Source: Celeribacter neptunius
GTDB taxonomy: Bacteria; Pseudomonadota; Alphaproteobacteria; Rhodobacterales; Rhodobacteraceae
Direction of reading: 5' to 3'
Length of the DNA stretch: 64,000 bases
Assembly: GCF_900113955.1 (NCBI RefSeq)
Contig: NZ_FORH01000004.1
Location: 186,001-250,000, forward strand
Position 1 is the first letter of the stretch, and every line of letters starts with the position of its first letter. Below the pieces are notes generated by a model. That model saw only the letters and a program-made list of their open reading frames with translations, was not told the DNA's origin and made no database searches. Both the position numbers and the translations under genes were made by a program. Positions 8,598 to 17,778 of this stretch are shown piece by piece.

Positions 8598-9142
8598 CGC
8601 CTGGCCAGCAGCGCGCCGCAAAACGCGCCTGCGGTGTTCAATATGAGATCGTCAACCTCGAAGGTGCGATATGGGCAGGGATAGAGGCCAAAAGTGCCGG
8701 TGAGCTGGCAAATCTCGACCGCGAGGCTCAAACCGAATCCCGCCAACGTGATCTGACCGACACTGCGCAAAAACCGGGAAAACCCGATCCCAACGAGCAC
8801 GCAAAGCGCAAAGTTGAGCACCGTCGCCTGCACCACCTTATGGCCGATCCAATGACGCCAGTCGGCTCCGACACGCGTCACCAATCGGACAAAATAGTCC
8901 ATCACGGCAAAGGGGCGCAGAATCGGCGCGACACCTCCCTGAGAACAATCGAGACTGGCCGGGTCGGGAAACGGGTATTGCGTGAGAATGACAAAGAAGA
9001 AGGCGGGGAAAAGCGCGATGACATCCCGAAAGGCGACACCACCGCCGCGCCAATACCACAACAACCCCCAGGCAATCAGAGCCAAACCCAGCGCGTAGGT
9101 CGAGCCAAGCCCGAGATAAGAGATGAGCTCAGCGAGGCTCAT
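8570..9142 (-). CDS. VanZ-like family membrane protein
   Basis: The 190-residue protein has about five hydrophobic segments. The conserved tail 'GFGLSLAVEICQLTG...RTFEVDDLILNTAGAFCGAL' is the VanZ-family signature (acidic residues between the last helices, 'DLILNTAGA'). VanZ-like proteins are common in polysaccharide loci but have no settled biochemical role, so no function beyond the family is claimed. The gene lies 28 bp downstream of the acyltransferase gene on the same strand and may be co-transcribed with it. Confidence 0.8.
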   Translation of the reverse strand: MSLAELISYLGLGSTYALGLALIAWGLLWYWRGGGVAFRDVIALFPAFFFVILTQYPFPDPASLDCSQGGVAPILRPFAVMDYFVRLVTRVGADWRHWIGHKVVQATVLNFALCVLVGIGFSRFLRSVGQITLAGFGLSLAVEICQLTGTFGLYPCPYRTFEVDDLILNTAGAFCGALLARRYRARTSTR

Positions 9143-9170
9143 GCCACAGGGATCCCGTTGGGTTCAGCTC

Positions 9171-9680
9171 TCAGTCCCCCATCTCCAACGCTTTGGACGC
9201 CTCATTTGCATCGGCTTCGGGCAGGCGGCCATATTGACCAAGCGACATACCAGAGCGCAAAACCCGTGCCGGGTTGCCTGCCGCGATGCTGCCGGAGGGA
9301 ATGGACCTGGTCACGACGGACCCCGCTCCGATGACACAATCGTCGCCAATCTCGACGCCCGGCATGATGATGCTCGAACCGCCAATGAAACAGCGCTCAC
9401 CGATGCGCGTATCGGTAAACAGCCCGCGCGGCATGTCGTGGGACAGAATGCGCACCTCAAAGGCGATATAGCTGTCCGCGCCGACATGGACGCCCTTTGG
9501 CCAGGTCTTGTCGAATTTGGTCGACAGGGAAAACTGGCAGCTCGGGTGCAGATCCATGCCCCAGACACGTCGGTAATACCACCGCACCGCGTCGATGATC
9601 GCGTAGCGCAGGCGATGCAGACGATTCAGCCCCGCTCTCTTTACCTTGCGCGGCGCAGCTTCGGTCGCCTCTGCGGTCAT
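9171..9680 (-). CDS. hexapeptide-repeat (LbH) acyltransferase
   Basis: This 169-residue protein has left-handed beta-helix repeats ('IGERCFIGGSSIIMPGVEIGDDCVIGAGSVV') and ends the fold with 'IAAGNPARVLRS', the coenzyme A-binding signature of the CysE/LacA/CatB/WcaF group. A His in 'ILSHDMPRGLF' is placed where the catalytic His usually lies. It probably O-acetylates a sugar of the exopolysaccharide; the acyl group and sugar are not readable. It starts a minus-strand pair with the VanZ-like gene. Confidence 0.85.
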   Translation of the reverse strand: MTAEATEAAPRKVKRAGLNRLHRLRYAIIDAVRWYYRRVWGMDLHPSCQFSLSTKFDKTWPKGVHVGADSYIAFEVRILSHDMPRGLFTDTRIGERCFIGGSSIIMPGVEIGDDCVIGAGSVVTRSIPSGSIAAGNPARVLRSGMSLGQYGRLPEADANEASKALEMGD

Positions 9681-10056
9681 AATGCACTCCTCATTGAAAT
9701 CAGCGTGTTTCAGGATATAGAAAGCTCTGCATTTCGCCAGTCAAAACCAGGCCATCGCGGCGGGTCACAAAGCCGGTTCGGCAGGTTTCTCACCACCAGA
9801 CTCGCCGACCTTGCCTTGCATTTCTTATCCGCAGTCATGGAGTTCGCGATTCCGAGAGAACGGTCAAGCATCGTCGCGCAGAGAGAGATCATAAGACCCT
9901 CGTCAGTGACGCGCGGCCTGTTTTTTAGGCCCTCTGCCCGGGATGAACCCGTCGCCATGACGAAATCCCGCGATCGACATTGCGACGGTCAAAACCATTG
10001 GCCCCAACCCTAAGACCGACTACAGTGGTGATGTCCAGATCAGCTGCAATGGCCCC
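9681..10056. other. divergent intergenic region between acyltransferase and GT2 genes
   Basis: No convincing gene is seen. An 82-codon minus-strand frame (9710-9958) has no recognisable domain. The region must hold the promoters of both diverging transcription units, but I cannot pick out a clear -35/-10 pair. Confidence 0.35.
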
Positions 10057-11019
10057 ATGTCCCAAGAGAATCCGAACGTCTCCCCCGAGCGCCCCGATCT
10101 GACGGTTATTATTGTCAGTTTCAACACCCGTGATCTTACCCTCAAAGCCCTCGAAACACTCTATGACACGACGAAAGAGACATCGTTTCAGACCGTTGTG
10201 TTCGACAATGCCTCGAGCGACGGATCGGCAGAGGCGATCGCCGAAGCCTTTCCTCAGGTCGCGCTGATCGCGTCGACAGAAAACCTCGGTTTCGCCAAGG
10301 CCAACAATCTCGTCGCGGCCGAGGCGACGACCGATTGGATCCTGCTGCTGAACCCGGACACGGAATGTCATGCAGGCGCGGTTGATAATCTCATGGCATT
10401 CTCGAAAGCCAATCCACGGGCCGGCATCACCGGCGGGCGCACGGTCTTTCCAGATGGCTCGCTCAACATCGCGTCGTGCTGGATGCGGATCACACCCTGG
10501 TCGGCCTTTTGCAACGCGGTCGGGCTCAGTTCCATCTTTCCCGGGTCGAAGCTGTTCAACTCCGAAGCGATGGGCAGCTGGCAGCGCGACACCGTGCGTG
10601 AGGTCGACATCGTCGTCGGCTGTTTCATGATGTTGCCGCGAGCCCTGTGGGATCAGCTCGGCGGGTTTGACCTAAGGTACTTCATGTATGGCGAGGAGGC
10701 GGATTTGTGCCTTCGGGCCAAAGCTCTGGGCTATCAACCCATGGTCACGCCAGACGCCGAAATCATGCATCTGGTGGGCGCCTCGTCGAAAGCCCAGGCC
10801 CGCAAATATTCGATGATCGCCAAGGCCCGCATGACCCTGATTCAGGATCATTGGCCCCCCGCGGCCGTGCCTTTTGGCCGCGCCATGCTGCAACTTTGGG
10901 CTGGATCCCGTGCGGCTGCACTCGGGTCTATTGCGAAGCTCTCGGGCAAGAAACGTGACTCAGCCCAGAAATGGATCGAAATCTGGCAAGATCGCAAAGA
11001 CTGGCGGCAAGGATATTAA
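10057..11019 (+). CDS. family 2 glycosyltransferase, WbbL rhamnosyltransferase-like
   Basis: This 320-residue protein has 'LTVIIVSFNTRDLTLKAL' at the N-terminus, 'ENLGFAKANN' and the DxD-type 'LLLNPDTEC'. It also has 'GGFDLRYFMYGEEADLCLRAKALGY', the GFDExFFxYxEDxDLCxR motif of the WbbL/rhamnosyltransferase group. The nearby dTDP-L-rhamnose operon supplies a plausible donor, so rhamnosyl transfer is a reasonable but unproven assignment. The acyltransferase gene follows after 2 bp. Confidence 0.85.
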   Translation: MSQENPNVSPERPDLTVIIVSFNTRDLTLKALETLYDTTKETSFQTVVFDNASSDGSAEAIAEAFPQVALIASTENLGFAKANNLVAAEATTDWILLLNPDTECHAGAVDNLMAFSKANPRAGITGGRTVFPDGSLNIASCWMRITPWSAFCNAVGLSSIFPGSKLFNSEAMGSWQRDTVREVDIVVGCFMMLPRALWDQLGGFDLRYFMYGEEADLCLRAKALGYQPMVTPDAEIMHLVGASSKAQARKYSMIAKARMTLIQDHWPPAAVPFGRAMLQLWAGSRAAALGSIAKLSGKKRDSAQKWIEIWQDRKDWRQGY

Positions 11020-11021
11020 CC

Positions 11022-11612
11022 GTGACACTCAAGACACAAGGCACGGCCACCGAGGGCGTTCAAAAGGTTCGCAAATCGCGCACACAACGCTTGCTGCGGT
11101 TGATTTTGGCAACCATCGATCCGCGAGCTTGGGCGCATTTTGTCAAAGTGATGAATTTCTACAATTACACCCATGTGCAGGAATTGCGCAAAGCCAAGGT
11201 CTCTCCCACCGCCAATATCGCCCCCAATGCGGGCTTCGCAAATGCGCAAAACATCGAGATTGGCGACAATGTGACGATTGGCGCTTATTGCCAGATCTGG
11301 GCCGGGCCGGAGCGCGCAAAAGTCGTGATCGGCAAAGACGCGCTCTTTGCCCCGGATGTCATGGTGACCGCCACAACCTATCGCTACAATGAGGGCGCTC
11401 CGGTCACGGATCAGGCCATGGATGAGGCCGATATCCTGATCGGCGCAGATTGCTGGCTTGGGCGCGGCGCGACCATATTGGCGGGCACAGTGCTCGGAGA
11501 AGGGTGTATCGTTGGCGCACATGCCGTCGTGCGCGGCGAGTTTGCCCCCTATTCCATTCTCGTCGGCAATCCGGCCCGGGTGGTCAGCGAACGCAGGTTG
11601 CCCGAAGCCTAA
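11022..11612 (+). CDS. hexapeptide-repeat acyltransferase (maltose O-acetyltransferase-like)
   Basis: The GTG at 11022 follows the upstream stop by 2 bp and has AAGGA before it; a longer in-frame ATG at 10971 would overlap the glycosyltransferase by 49 bp. The 196-residue product shows hexapeptide repeats ('NIEIGDNVTIGAYCQIWAG', 'ILIGADCWLGRGATILAGTVLGEGCIVGA') and the terminal 'ILVGNPARVVSERR' coenzyme A signature. It is probably an O-acetyltransferase for the sugar added by its glycosyltransferase neighbour. A basic N-terminal extension of about 60 residues precedes the fold. Confidence 0.82.
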   Translation: MTLKTQGTATEGVQKVRKSRTQRLLRLILATIDPRAWAHFVKVMNFYNYTHVQELRKAKVSPTANIAPNAGFANAQNIEIGDNVTIGAYCQIWAGPERAKVVIGKDALFAPDVMVTATTYRYNEGAPVTDQAMDEADILIGADCWLGRGATILAGTVLGEGCIVGAHAVVRGEFAPYSILVGNPARVVSERRLPEA

Positions 11613-11788
11613 GTTTACTCTGTCAATCGGCCCGAAATCGCCAATGCAGTGGCACAACTGATTTTTTTTCCGGCACGTTCCTAAAAATTAGGCCTTGGCC
11701 TTGCCTTTGCCCGGGGAAACATTGCACCTGTTACAGGAATTTCGCACTCTTCGATCAGAGTGTTCCCAAAGACAAAAGACAGGTTGTT

Positions 11789-12349
11789 ATGATTTTCCCG
11801 ACTACGCTCGAGGGCGTTGCCCTCATTACGCCGCCGCGGTTTGGCGATCATCGTGGTTTTTTCTCGGAGAGCTGGAACAAGAAGCGTTTGGCGGATGCCG
11901 GGCTGGATCTTCCGGAATTCGTTCAGGACAACCATTCCCTGTCGCGTGAGGTCGGCACGGTTCGGGGTCTGCATTTCCAAAGCCCGCCGCATGCCCAGGG
12001 CAAGCTCGTGCGCTGTGGTCGGGGGCGGATTTTCGACGTGGCCGTCGATATCCGCGAAGGCTCCGAGACCTACGGTCAATGGGTGGGCGAGGAATTGTCG
12101 TTTGAGAATGGCAAGCAGCTCTGGATCCCGGCGGGGTTCCTGCACGGGTTCATGACCTTGGAGCCGGACAGCGAGATCATCTACAAATGCACGGACTATT
12201 ACGCGCCGGAGTGTGACGGGGCGGTGAAATGGGACACATGCGGCATTGACTGGCCGCTGGATGGGATCACGCCGGTGATCTCGGAGAAGGACGAAAAGGC
12301 ACAGACATTCGCCGCGTTCGAGACGCCGTTTACAAAGGAATTCGCATGA
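11789..12349 (+). CDS. rfbC: dTDP-4-dehydrorhamnose 3,5-epimerase
   Basis: The 186-residue product from ATG 11789 reads '[17 protein letters not shown]', '[20 protein letters not shown]' and 'FLHGFMTL', all RmlC blocks; the His in 'RGLHFQ' is the family's catalytic base. It converts dTDP-4-dehydro-6-deoxyglucose to dTDP-4-dehydro-L-rhamnose in the cytoplasm. It opens the rhamnose operon, and its stop overlaps the rfbB start as ATGA. Confidence 0.96.
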   Translation: MIFPTTLEGVALITPPRFGDHRGFFSESWNKKRLADAGLDLPEFVQDNHSLSREVGTVRGLHFQSPPHAQGKLVRCGRGRIFDVAVDIREGSETYGQWVGEELSFENGKQLWIPAGFLHGFMTLEPDSEIIYKCTDYYAPECDGAVKWDTCGIDWPLDGITPVISEKDEKAQTFAAFETPFTKEFA

Positions 12350-13395
12350 AGTTGTTGGTGACAGGTGGCGCGGGCTTCATCGGCTCCGCTGTGGTGCGGC
12401 TTGCGGTCTCGCGCGGGCATGAGGTGGTCAATGTCGATGCGCTGACCTATGCGGCCTGCCTCGACAATGTGGCCCAGGCGGCACAGAGCCCGCTTTATGC
12501 GTTCGAGCAGGTGGATATTCGCGATCGGGCCGGATTGGACACTGTTTTTGCCAAACATAGGCCCGATGCGGTGATGCATTTGGCGGCCGAGAGCCATGTG
12601 GACCGCTCGATCGACGGGCCGGGCGATTTCATCGAGACCAATATCACCGGCACGTTCAACATGCTGGAGGCGGCGCGCAAATATTGGGTCGAGAGCGGCA
12701 AGCCGGAAGGGTTCCGCTTTCACCATATTTCCACCGACGAGGTGTTCGGCTCGCTGCCGGCGGACAAAACGGTGCAATTCACCGAGGACACCGCCTATGA
12801 CCCGCGCTCACCCTATTCGGCCTCGAAAGCCAGTTCGGATCATCTGGTGCGGGCCTGGCACGAGACCTATGGTCTGCCGGTGGTGCTGACCAATTGCTCG
12901 AACAATTATGGCCCCTATCATTTCCCGGAAAAACTCATTCCGGTGATCATTCTCAATGCGCTCGCGGGCAAACCGCTGCCGATCTATGGCGACGGCTCGA
13001 ACATTCGCGACTGGCTCTATGTCGAGGATCACGCCGACGCGCTGCTTTTGGTGGTCGAGGAGGGCGAGATTGGCCGCAGCTACAATATCGGTGGCGAAAA
13101 CGAGCGCACTAACCTCGAACTCGTCGAAACGCTCTGCGCCATTCTCGATGAAAAGCGACCCAAATCCAGCGGAAGTTACGCCGATCAGATCACCTTCGTC
13201 ACCGACCGGCCGGGCCATGATGCCCGCTATGCCATCGACCCTTCGCGGATCCGCGACGAGCTCGGCTGGCGCCCCTCGGTCACGGTCGAAGAGGGGCTCG
13301 CGCAAACCGTGGAGTGGTATCTCCAAAACGAAGCCTGGTGGCGGCCTCTGCAAGAACGTCATGGCGTTGGCCAACGGCTGGGGGTAAAAGCGTGA
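12346..13395 (+). CDS. rfbB: dTDP-glucose 4,6-dehydratase
   Basis: This extended short-chain dehydrogenase of 349 residues has '[19 protein letters not shown]' (GxxGxxG, NAD binding), '[15 protein letters not shown]', the catalytic 'STDEVFG' and '[14 protein letters not shown]' (YxxxK). These match RmlB closely. It makes dTDP-4-dehydro-6-deoxyglucose for the L-rhamnose pathway. Start and stop overlap both neighbours (ATGA and GTGA), showing a tightly coupled operon. Confidence 0.97.
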   Translation: MKLLVTGGAGFIGSAVVRLAVSRGHEVVNVDALTYAACLDNVAQAAQSPLYAFEQVDIRDRAGLDTVFAKHRPDAVMHLAAESHVDRSIDGPGDFIETNITGTFNMLEAARKYWVESGKPEGFRFHHISTDEVFGSLPADKTVQFTEDTAYDPRSPYSASKASSDHLVRAWHETYGLPVVLTNCSNNYGPYHFPEKLIPVIILNALAGKPLPIYGDGSNIRDWLYVEDHADALLLVVEEGEIGRSYNIGGENERTNLELVETLCAILDEKRPKSSGSYADQITFVTDRPGHDARYAIDPSRIRDELGWRPSVTVEEGLAQTVEWYLQNEAWWRPLQERHGVGQRLGVKA

Positions 13396-14243
13396 TCCTC
13401 GTTTTCGGCAAAACCGGTCAGGTCGCAACCGAGCTGCAAGCTTTGCTTCCCGAAGCGACGTTCCTGGGCCGTGCGGAGGCGGATCTGGCCGATCCGATGG
13501 CTTGCGGACAAAAGATCCGGGACTTGAAACCCGAAGCTGTCATCAACGCGGCGGCCTACACAGCCGTCGACAAGGCGGAAGAAGAGACGCTCTTGGCAAC
13601 ATTGGTCAATGCTGCGGCACCGACGGAAATGGCCGAGACCTGCGCCGAGCTGGGCATCCCCTTTGTCCATATCTCAACCGATTACGTGTTTGACGGCTCC
13701 GGCGAGACCCCCTTTGCGCCGGACCACCCAACGGGTCCGCTCGGGGCCTATGGGGAAACCAAGCTCGAAGGCGAGAACGGTGTTCGTGCAGCCGGGGGGA
13801 TTTTTGCCATTCTTCGCACCTCCTGGGTGTTCTCAAGCCATGGTGGCAATTTCGTCAAGACCATGCGGCGGCTCGCCGAGACACGCGACAAGTTGACCGT
13901 GGTGGCCGACCAAGTCGGCGGGCCGACACCGGCGCGCGATATCGCGAAAGCCTGTGTCGAGATTGTCGATCAGCTCAAAACAGACCCGAACAAGGCCGGA
14001 ACCTATCATTTCTCTGGCGCTCCGGATGTCAGCTGGGCCGATTTCGCGCGAGAAATTTTCGCCCAATCCGGCAAAGAAATGGCGGTCGAAGACATTCCAA
14101 CCTCTGCCTACCCGACCCCCGCGAAACGCCCCGCCAACAGCCGGATGGATTGCAGTACGCTTGAGGCTGTATTCGGGATCGAGCGTCCCGACTGGAAGGC
14201 CGGACTGGCCGAGGTATTGAGTGATTTGGAGAGACATACATGA
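13392..14243 (+). CDS. rfbD: dTDP-4-dehydrorhamnose reductase
   Basis: From GTG 13392, which overlaps the rfbB stop as GTGA, the 283-residue protein reads '[16 protein letters not shown]' (GxxGxxG), '[15 protein letters not shown]', 'STDYVFDG' and 'YGETKLEGE' (YxxxK), the RmlD signatures. It performs the last step to dTDP-L-rhamnose using NAD(P)H. A longer frame begins at 13314 but would run deep into rfbB. Confidence 0.95.
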   Translation: MILVFGKTGQVATELQALLPEATFLGRAEADLADPMACGQKIRDLKPEAVINAAAYTAVDKAEEETLLATLVNAAAPTEMAETCAELGIPFVHISTDYVFDGSGETPFAPDHPTGPLGAYGETKLEGENGVRAAGGIFAILRTSWVFSSHGGNFVKTMRRLAETRDKLTVVADQVGGPTPARDIAKACVEIVDQLKTDPNKAGTYHFSGAPDVSWADFAREIFAQSGKEMAVEDIPTSAYPTPAKRPANSRMDCSTLEAVFGIERPDWKAGLAEVLSDLERHT

Positions 14244-15130
14244 CCCAAACCCAGCGCAAAGGCATCATTTTGGCGGGCGGATCTGGGACGCGGCTGTATC
14301 CGCTGACGATGGCAGTGTCGAAACAGCTCATGCCGATTTACGACAAGCCGATGATTTATTACCCGCTCTCGGTTCTTATGCTTTCAGGGATCCGTGAGAT
14401 CGCGATGATCACCACCCCGCAGGATCAAGATCAGTTCAAGCGCCTCTTGGGCGATGGCAGCCAGTGGGGCCTGTCGCTCACCTATATCACCCAGCCTTCG
14501 CCCGATGGTTTGGCGCAGGCCTATATCCTGGCCGAAGATTTCCTTGATGGCGCAGCCTCCGCAATGGTTCTGGGCGACAATATTTTCTACGGCCATGGCC
14601 TGCCGGAGATGCTCTTGGCAGCGGATGCCAAAACGGTCGGCGGAACGGTGTTCGGCTATCATGTGGCCGATCCCGAACGCTACGGGGTCGTGAAATTCAA
14701 CAGCGAAGGCACGGTCGAGGAAATCATCGAAAAACCCGAGGTCCCGCCGTCAAACTATGCGGTCACCGGGCTCTATTTTCTCGATGGAGACGCCCCGCGC
14801 AGGGCGAAAGAGGTCAAACCATCGGCGCGCGGAGAACTCGAGATTGTCACCCTTCTGGAGAGCTATCTCGCGGATGGAACACTCTCCGTCGAACGTATGG
14901 GGCGAGGTTACGCCTGGCTCGATACCGGCACACATGGTTCCCTCCTGGACGCTGGCAACTATGTCCGCACGCTCTCGATGCGCCAAGGCATGCAATCGGG
15001 CTGTCCGGAGGAAATCGCCTATCAGAACGGCTGGATTGATGACGCAAAAATGCGCGAGCATGCCGAGACCTTCAAGAAGACCGATTACGGGAAATATCTT
15101 TTGGGTCTGATCGCTCTAAAGGGAAACTAG
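14240..15130 (+). CDS. rfbA: glucose-1-phosphate thymidylyltransferase
   Basis: This 296-residue protein begins 'KGIILAGGSGTRLYPLTMAVSKQ', the RmlA nucleotide-binding loop, followed by 'PMIYYPLSVLMLSGI' and 'VLGDNIFYGHG'. It makes dTDP-glucose, the entry step to dTDP-L-rhamnose. It overlaps rfbD (ATGA) and is the last gene of the rfbCBDA operon. Confidence 0.97.
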   Translation: MTQTQRKGIILAGGSGTRLYPLTMAVSKQLMPIYDKPMIYYPLSVLMLSGIREIAMITTPQDQDQFKRLLGDGSQWGLSLTYITQPSPDGLAQAYILAEDFLDGAASAMVLGDNIFYGHGLPEMLLAADAKTVGGTVFGYHVADPERYGVVKFNSEGTVEEIIEKPEVPPSNYAVTGLYFLDGDAPRRAKEVKPSARGELEIVTLLESYLADGTLSVERMGRGYAWLDTGTHGSLLDAGNYVRTLSMRQGMQSGCPEEIAYQNGWIDDAKMREHAETFKKTDYGKYLLGLIALKGN

Positions 15131-15511
15131 GCTTCAGAGCCGTTGAGACTTGGCAGCCGGCATCCGATGCATCGCGAGCGTTTTCCAAGGGCATCTTGAA
15201 CCGCGGTTAGAAGGACGTTCCTGACGCGGCCTGACCCTGTCCACAAATCAGGGTGCAAGGTGGTTTTAGCCGGTCCTGAAGACCTTCGCTTGGCTGATTC
15301 GGGTGATATCGCCGGATTTCCGACGATATCGAATTACCGAAATCTTAAACTACCCTGCGCGCGTTTGCAGATCGAAAATTCAGCCTGAGATAAACGCGCC
15401 CCAAACGGGTAGAGTTTTCTTAACAGCGCCCTAAATCGCCACAAAGTCGGTCATATTTAGTCAAAATTCACTGACATTCACTACCATGGAACTGATGTTC
15501 ATAGGTGGGAC
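15131..15511. other. intergenic region with two inverted repeats
   Basis: No gene is seen. Inverted repeats are ACCCTG/CAGGGT at 15234-15254 (9-nt spacer), possibly a weak hairpin after rfbA, and GATATCG/CGATATC at 15305-15330 (12-nt spacer). The final ~150 bp are AT-rich and probably hold the promoter for the gene at 15512. Confidence 0.4.
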
Positions 15512-16105
15512 ATGTCTGGTAAATTGTGGAATACCAACAAGCTCTATGGCTTGGCGCAAGTAACGCTCCGAGCCGCGGGGATCGCTGCTATCTTACTCGC
15601 TCCGAACACGGCCCAAGCCGCAAAGCCCAGATCCACACAAGAGCAGAGCCAGCAACAGGACGCCGCGGCGATAGCCTCATCCATCCCATATATCGTGCCA
15701 ACGGATTATGGCGGATCGGTCAAAAAACGTCTCTCGGACATTTATGCCTTGCGAAAGTCTGCGCGGAAGGTGGAGATCACCGGCGCTGCCTGCATGTCGA
15801 GCTGCACAATGCTCTTGGGATTGGAAAACACCTGTGTCGATCCCAAGACCGTTTTCGGGTTCCACGGCCCGTCACGCAATGGCCAGCCGCTGGAACCCGC
15901 CCTGTTCGACCAAGTGTCCAAGATCATTTCCCGCCACTACCCAGCAGAGCTTCAGGTGTGGTACATGACCGTCGCCCGCTACAACCTGAGCGGTATCAAT
16001 ACGATGACGGGCGCCGAACTGATCCGGCTGGGCGCGGCTAGAAGCTGTGAAACGAACGCTTCCGCCATCCGCTCGCCAAGGCCGAAACTCCGGCCATCAA
16101 GCTGA
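15512..16105 (+). CDS. predicted periplasmic protein, COG3904-like
   Basis: This 197-residue protein has an N-terminal export signal ('LAQVTLRAAGIAAILLAPNTAQA'). The core is 'ITGAACMSSCTMLLGLENTC...FGFHGP', whose Ser-Ser-Cys segment, second Cys and 'FGFHG' recall the ClpP/crotonase-like COG3904 family of periplasmic proteins. The two Cys could form a disulfide. No catalytic assignment is made. The 3' end overlaps the convergent gene 16038-17462 by 68 bp, and the last ~20 residues look low-complexity. Confidence 0.6.
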   Translation: MSGKLWNTNKLYGLAQVTLRAAGIAAILLAPNTAQAAKPRSTQEQSQQQDAAAIASSIPYIVPTDYGGSVKKRLSDIYALRKSARKVEITGAACMSSCTMLLGLENTCVDPKTVFGFHGPSRNGQPLEPALFDQVSKIISRHYPAELQVWYMTVARYNLSGINTMTGAELIRLGAARSCETNASAIRSPRPKLRPSS

Positions 16106-17462
16106 GCGCCAACAGCAAAAGCACATTCGCAGCGGGCAGAGGCACCGTATTCGTCGTCCCGGTGGTTGTGGTCGTTGCGCCTGTGGTTGAGACCGTCGGG
16201 AATGTCGGCGGGCCGAAAACCGGCCTTTGACGCGCAATCCCAGGCGTCCCTGTGGCCCCTGTTCCTCCCCCCGCTGCCCCGGCACCGGTTGCAGAAAGAA
16301 ATGCCCCGGTCACAAAGGGTTGGAACCCGTTGATCGAGGCTGGGTTCAGAGGATTGAAAAGGTTGGTGATGTCAGAGCCGAGACCGTTGAAGGCGAACTC
16401 GTTGGTCGGACAATCCAATGCGCCAAAGGAACATGTGCCGAAAATCGTGCCATTCTCAGACAGGGCAAATCTTGGTTGTTCTGTCACATCAGGCACAGAG
16501 GCAAAAACTTCGCCGATCACTTTCGGCATATAGAGCCCACCCGCGTCAGGATCCGGGGTCAGCGTCACCAGATGCACCGCCCCCGTGCCAGACACCGCCG
16601 TCCCGACAATTTCACCCGCATTGTTGATGTCTTCGGCATCCAACAGGGTGAACCCATCCGGCAAGGGCGCGGAAAGCTTTTCCGCGAGCGCGACAGATTG
16701 CCCGTCCGGCCCCCACAAAACGGCCTTTGCAGGGTCATCGGCACTTGCTCCGACGACTTGGCCCGCGTCGTTCAGACCCGTTGCCCTGGAACCATTGCCA
16801 TCGAGACCCGGCAAGACCCGCACGGAGCCGTCGGACAGCAAGATCGCCGCCATATCCGGCGCGCCCGGTTGGGCAACCTGACCGATGACGTCACCACGAT
16901 CCGACAGGGCGCCCACCGATATCAGCTTGCTTCCGTCTTCCGGCTCAAGCCGTTGCACCGGCGCGCCTTTGGTCCAAAGGAAGAATGCGCTTTCGCCGCT
17001 ATCGCCAACGCGCGCCTCAAGAAGGGTCTGTCCGGCAGGGTTCACATCCCTGACCGCAGTCACCGTGACGCCCTCCGGCAGGGCCATATCCGCGACTAGC
17101 GCCTGAAGGTCTTCGGCGTTCCAGACGACAACACGGGCTTCCTTGCCGTATGTCGACCATTGCAGCGGCGACGCGAGGCCGGAGCCCGGTTTGTAGCTCG
17201 CGGGCACAAGGCCAAGATCAGGATCCCACCTGAACTCTTTGCCCGGGGTATCCGTCCCGGCGAAGCCCACGAAGGTGGCCGACCCGGTGATATCCGATGT
17301 CAATGTAACCGGGGCAAACCCCGCCGTCGGCGACCAGACGAAATCCTGGTCGTTGTTCACAAGCGGCGCCTCGCCTGCCAGATCCGCCGATGGGGATTGC
17401 GGCAAAGCCAGCGCGGCCGTGGCAACTGTGTTCAATAGAACAATCGTCAACAATCTTGTCAT
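16038..17462 (-). CDS. HAF-repeat protein with VPLPA-CTERM sorting signal
   Basis: The 474-residue protein starts with a signal peptide ('LLTIVLLNTVATAALA'). It contains HAF-type repeats: 'ALSDRGDVIGQV', 'GLNDAGQVVGASADDP' and 'DINNAGEIVGTAVSG'. A Thr/Gly linker leads to the terminal 'VPLPAANVLLLLALSLMAG' and a basic tail 'WRKR', the VPLPA-CTERM signal. The expected location is the cell surface after exosortase processing. HAF repeats have no defined biochemical role. It is the second VPLPA-CTERM protein of this locus and lies directly downstream of the priming sugar transferase on the same strand, after 316 bp. Confidence 0.82.
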   Translation of the reverse strand: MTRLLTIVLLNTVATAALALPQSPSADLAGEAPLVNNDQDFVWSPTAGFAPVTLTSDITGSATFVGFAGTDTPGKEFRWDPDLGLVPASYKPGSGLASPLQWSTYGKEARVVVWNAEDLQALVADMALPEGVTVTAVRDVNPAGQTLLEARVGDSGESAFFLWTKGAPVQRLEPEDGSKLISVGALSDRGDVIGQVAQPGAPDMAAILLSDGSVRVLPGLDGNGSRATGLNDAGQVVGASADDPAKAVLWGPDGQSVALAEKLSAPLPDGFTLLDAEDINNAGEIVGTAVSGTGAVHLVTLTPDPDAGGLYMPKVIGEVFASVPDVTEQPRFALSENGTIFGTCSFGALDCPTNEFAFNGLGSDITNLFNPLNPASINGFQPFVTGAFLSATGAGAAGGGTGATGTPGIARQRPVFGPPTFPTVSTTGATTTTTGTTNTVPLPAANVLLLLALSLMAGVSALASGWRKRSFHSF

Positions 17463-17778
17463 GGTTCCCCCGCAACTCTTGAAGCACTCTCGGCACTGCT
17501 GTGCACATCACTCGGCATTCAAACTCTTGTACCTTCGCGGAAGATATACCAAATCGACCCCGCATTGGCAAAAATATGCCCGTTTATTTACAATACGGCT
17601 GTTCTATTGTGTTGTTTTTGCACAAAAACTCTTAACCATTCTGGTTAAGAGTTTGCTAACAAGAGGAAAATAGCTTCGCCAGGCTCCTCAGCGGCACTCG
17701 CAACAAATCCGCGCAATTCTTAACTTTGTTAAGCATTTAGTGACAATTAACCAAAGACTCACGCGGCGAGACCGGTTG
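17463..17778. other. AT-rich intergenic region before the HAF/VPLPA gene
   Basis: No gene is seen. It contains the hairpin annotated at 17621-17654 and a second inverted repeat CTTAAC-TTT-GTTAAG at 17719-17733. It should hold the promoter of the HAF/VPLPA gene, since the hairpin separates that gene from the sugar transferase. Confidence 0.45.
17621..17654 (-). terminator. candidate Rho-independent terminator downstream of the sugar transferase
   Basis: Perfect 13-bp arms (17626-17638 and 17642-17654) flank a 3-nt loop, and on the minus strand the stem runs into five Ts. It lies about 125 bp after the stop of the minus-strand sugar transferase gene. The stem is AT-rich, so it could instead be a protein-binding palindrome. 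Confidence 0.5.

Noticed and set aside
9710-9958. 82-codon minus-strand frame between the acyltransferase and GT2 genes
   Set aside because: No convincing ribosome binding site, domain or codon pattern; left as intergenic.
17631-17733. CtrA-type TTAA-N7-TTAA sites
   Set aside because: The TTAA pairs here are spaced by 9 and 5 bases, not 7; they are better explained as palindromes, one being terminator-like.
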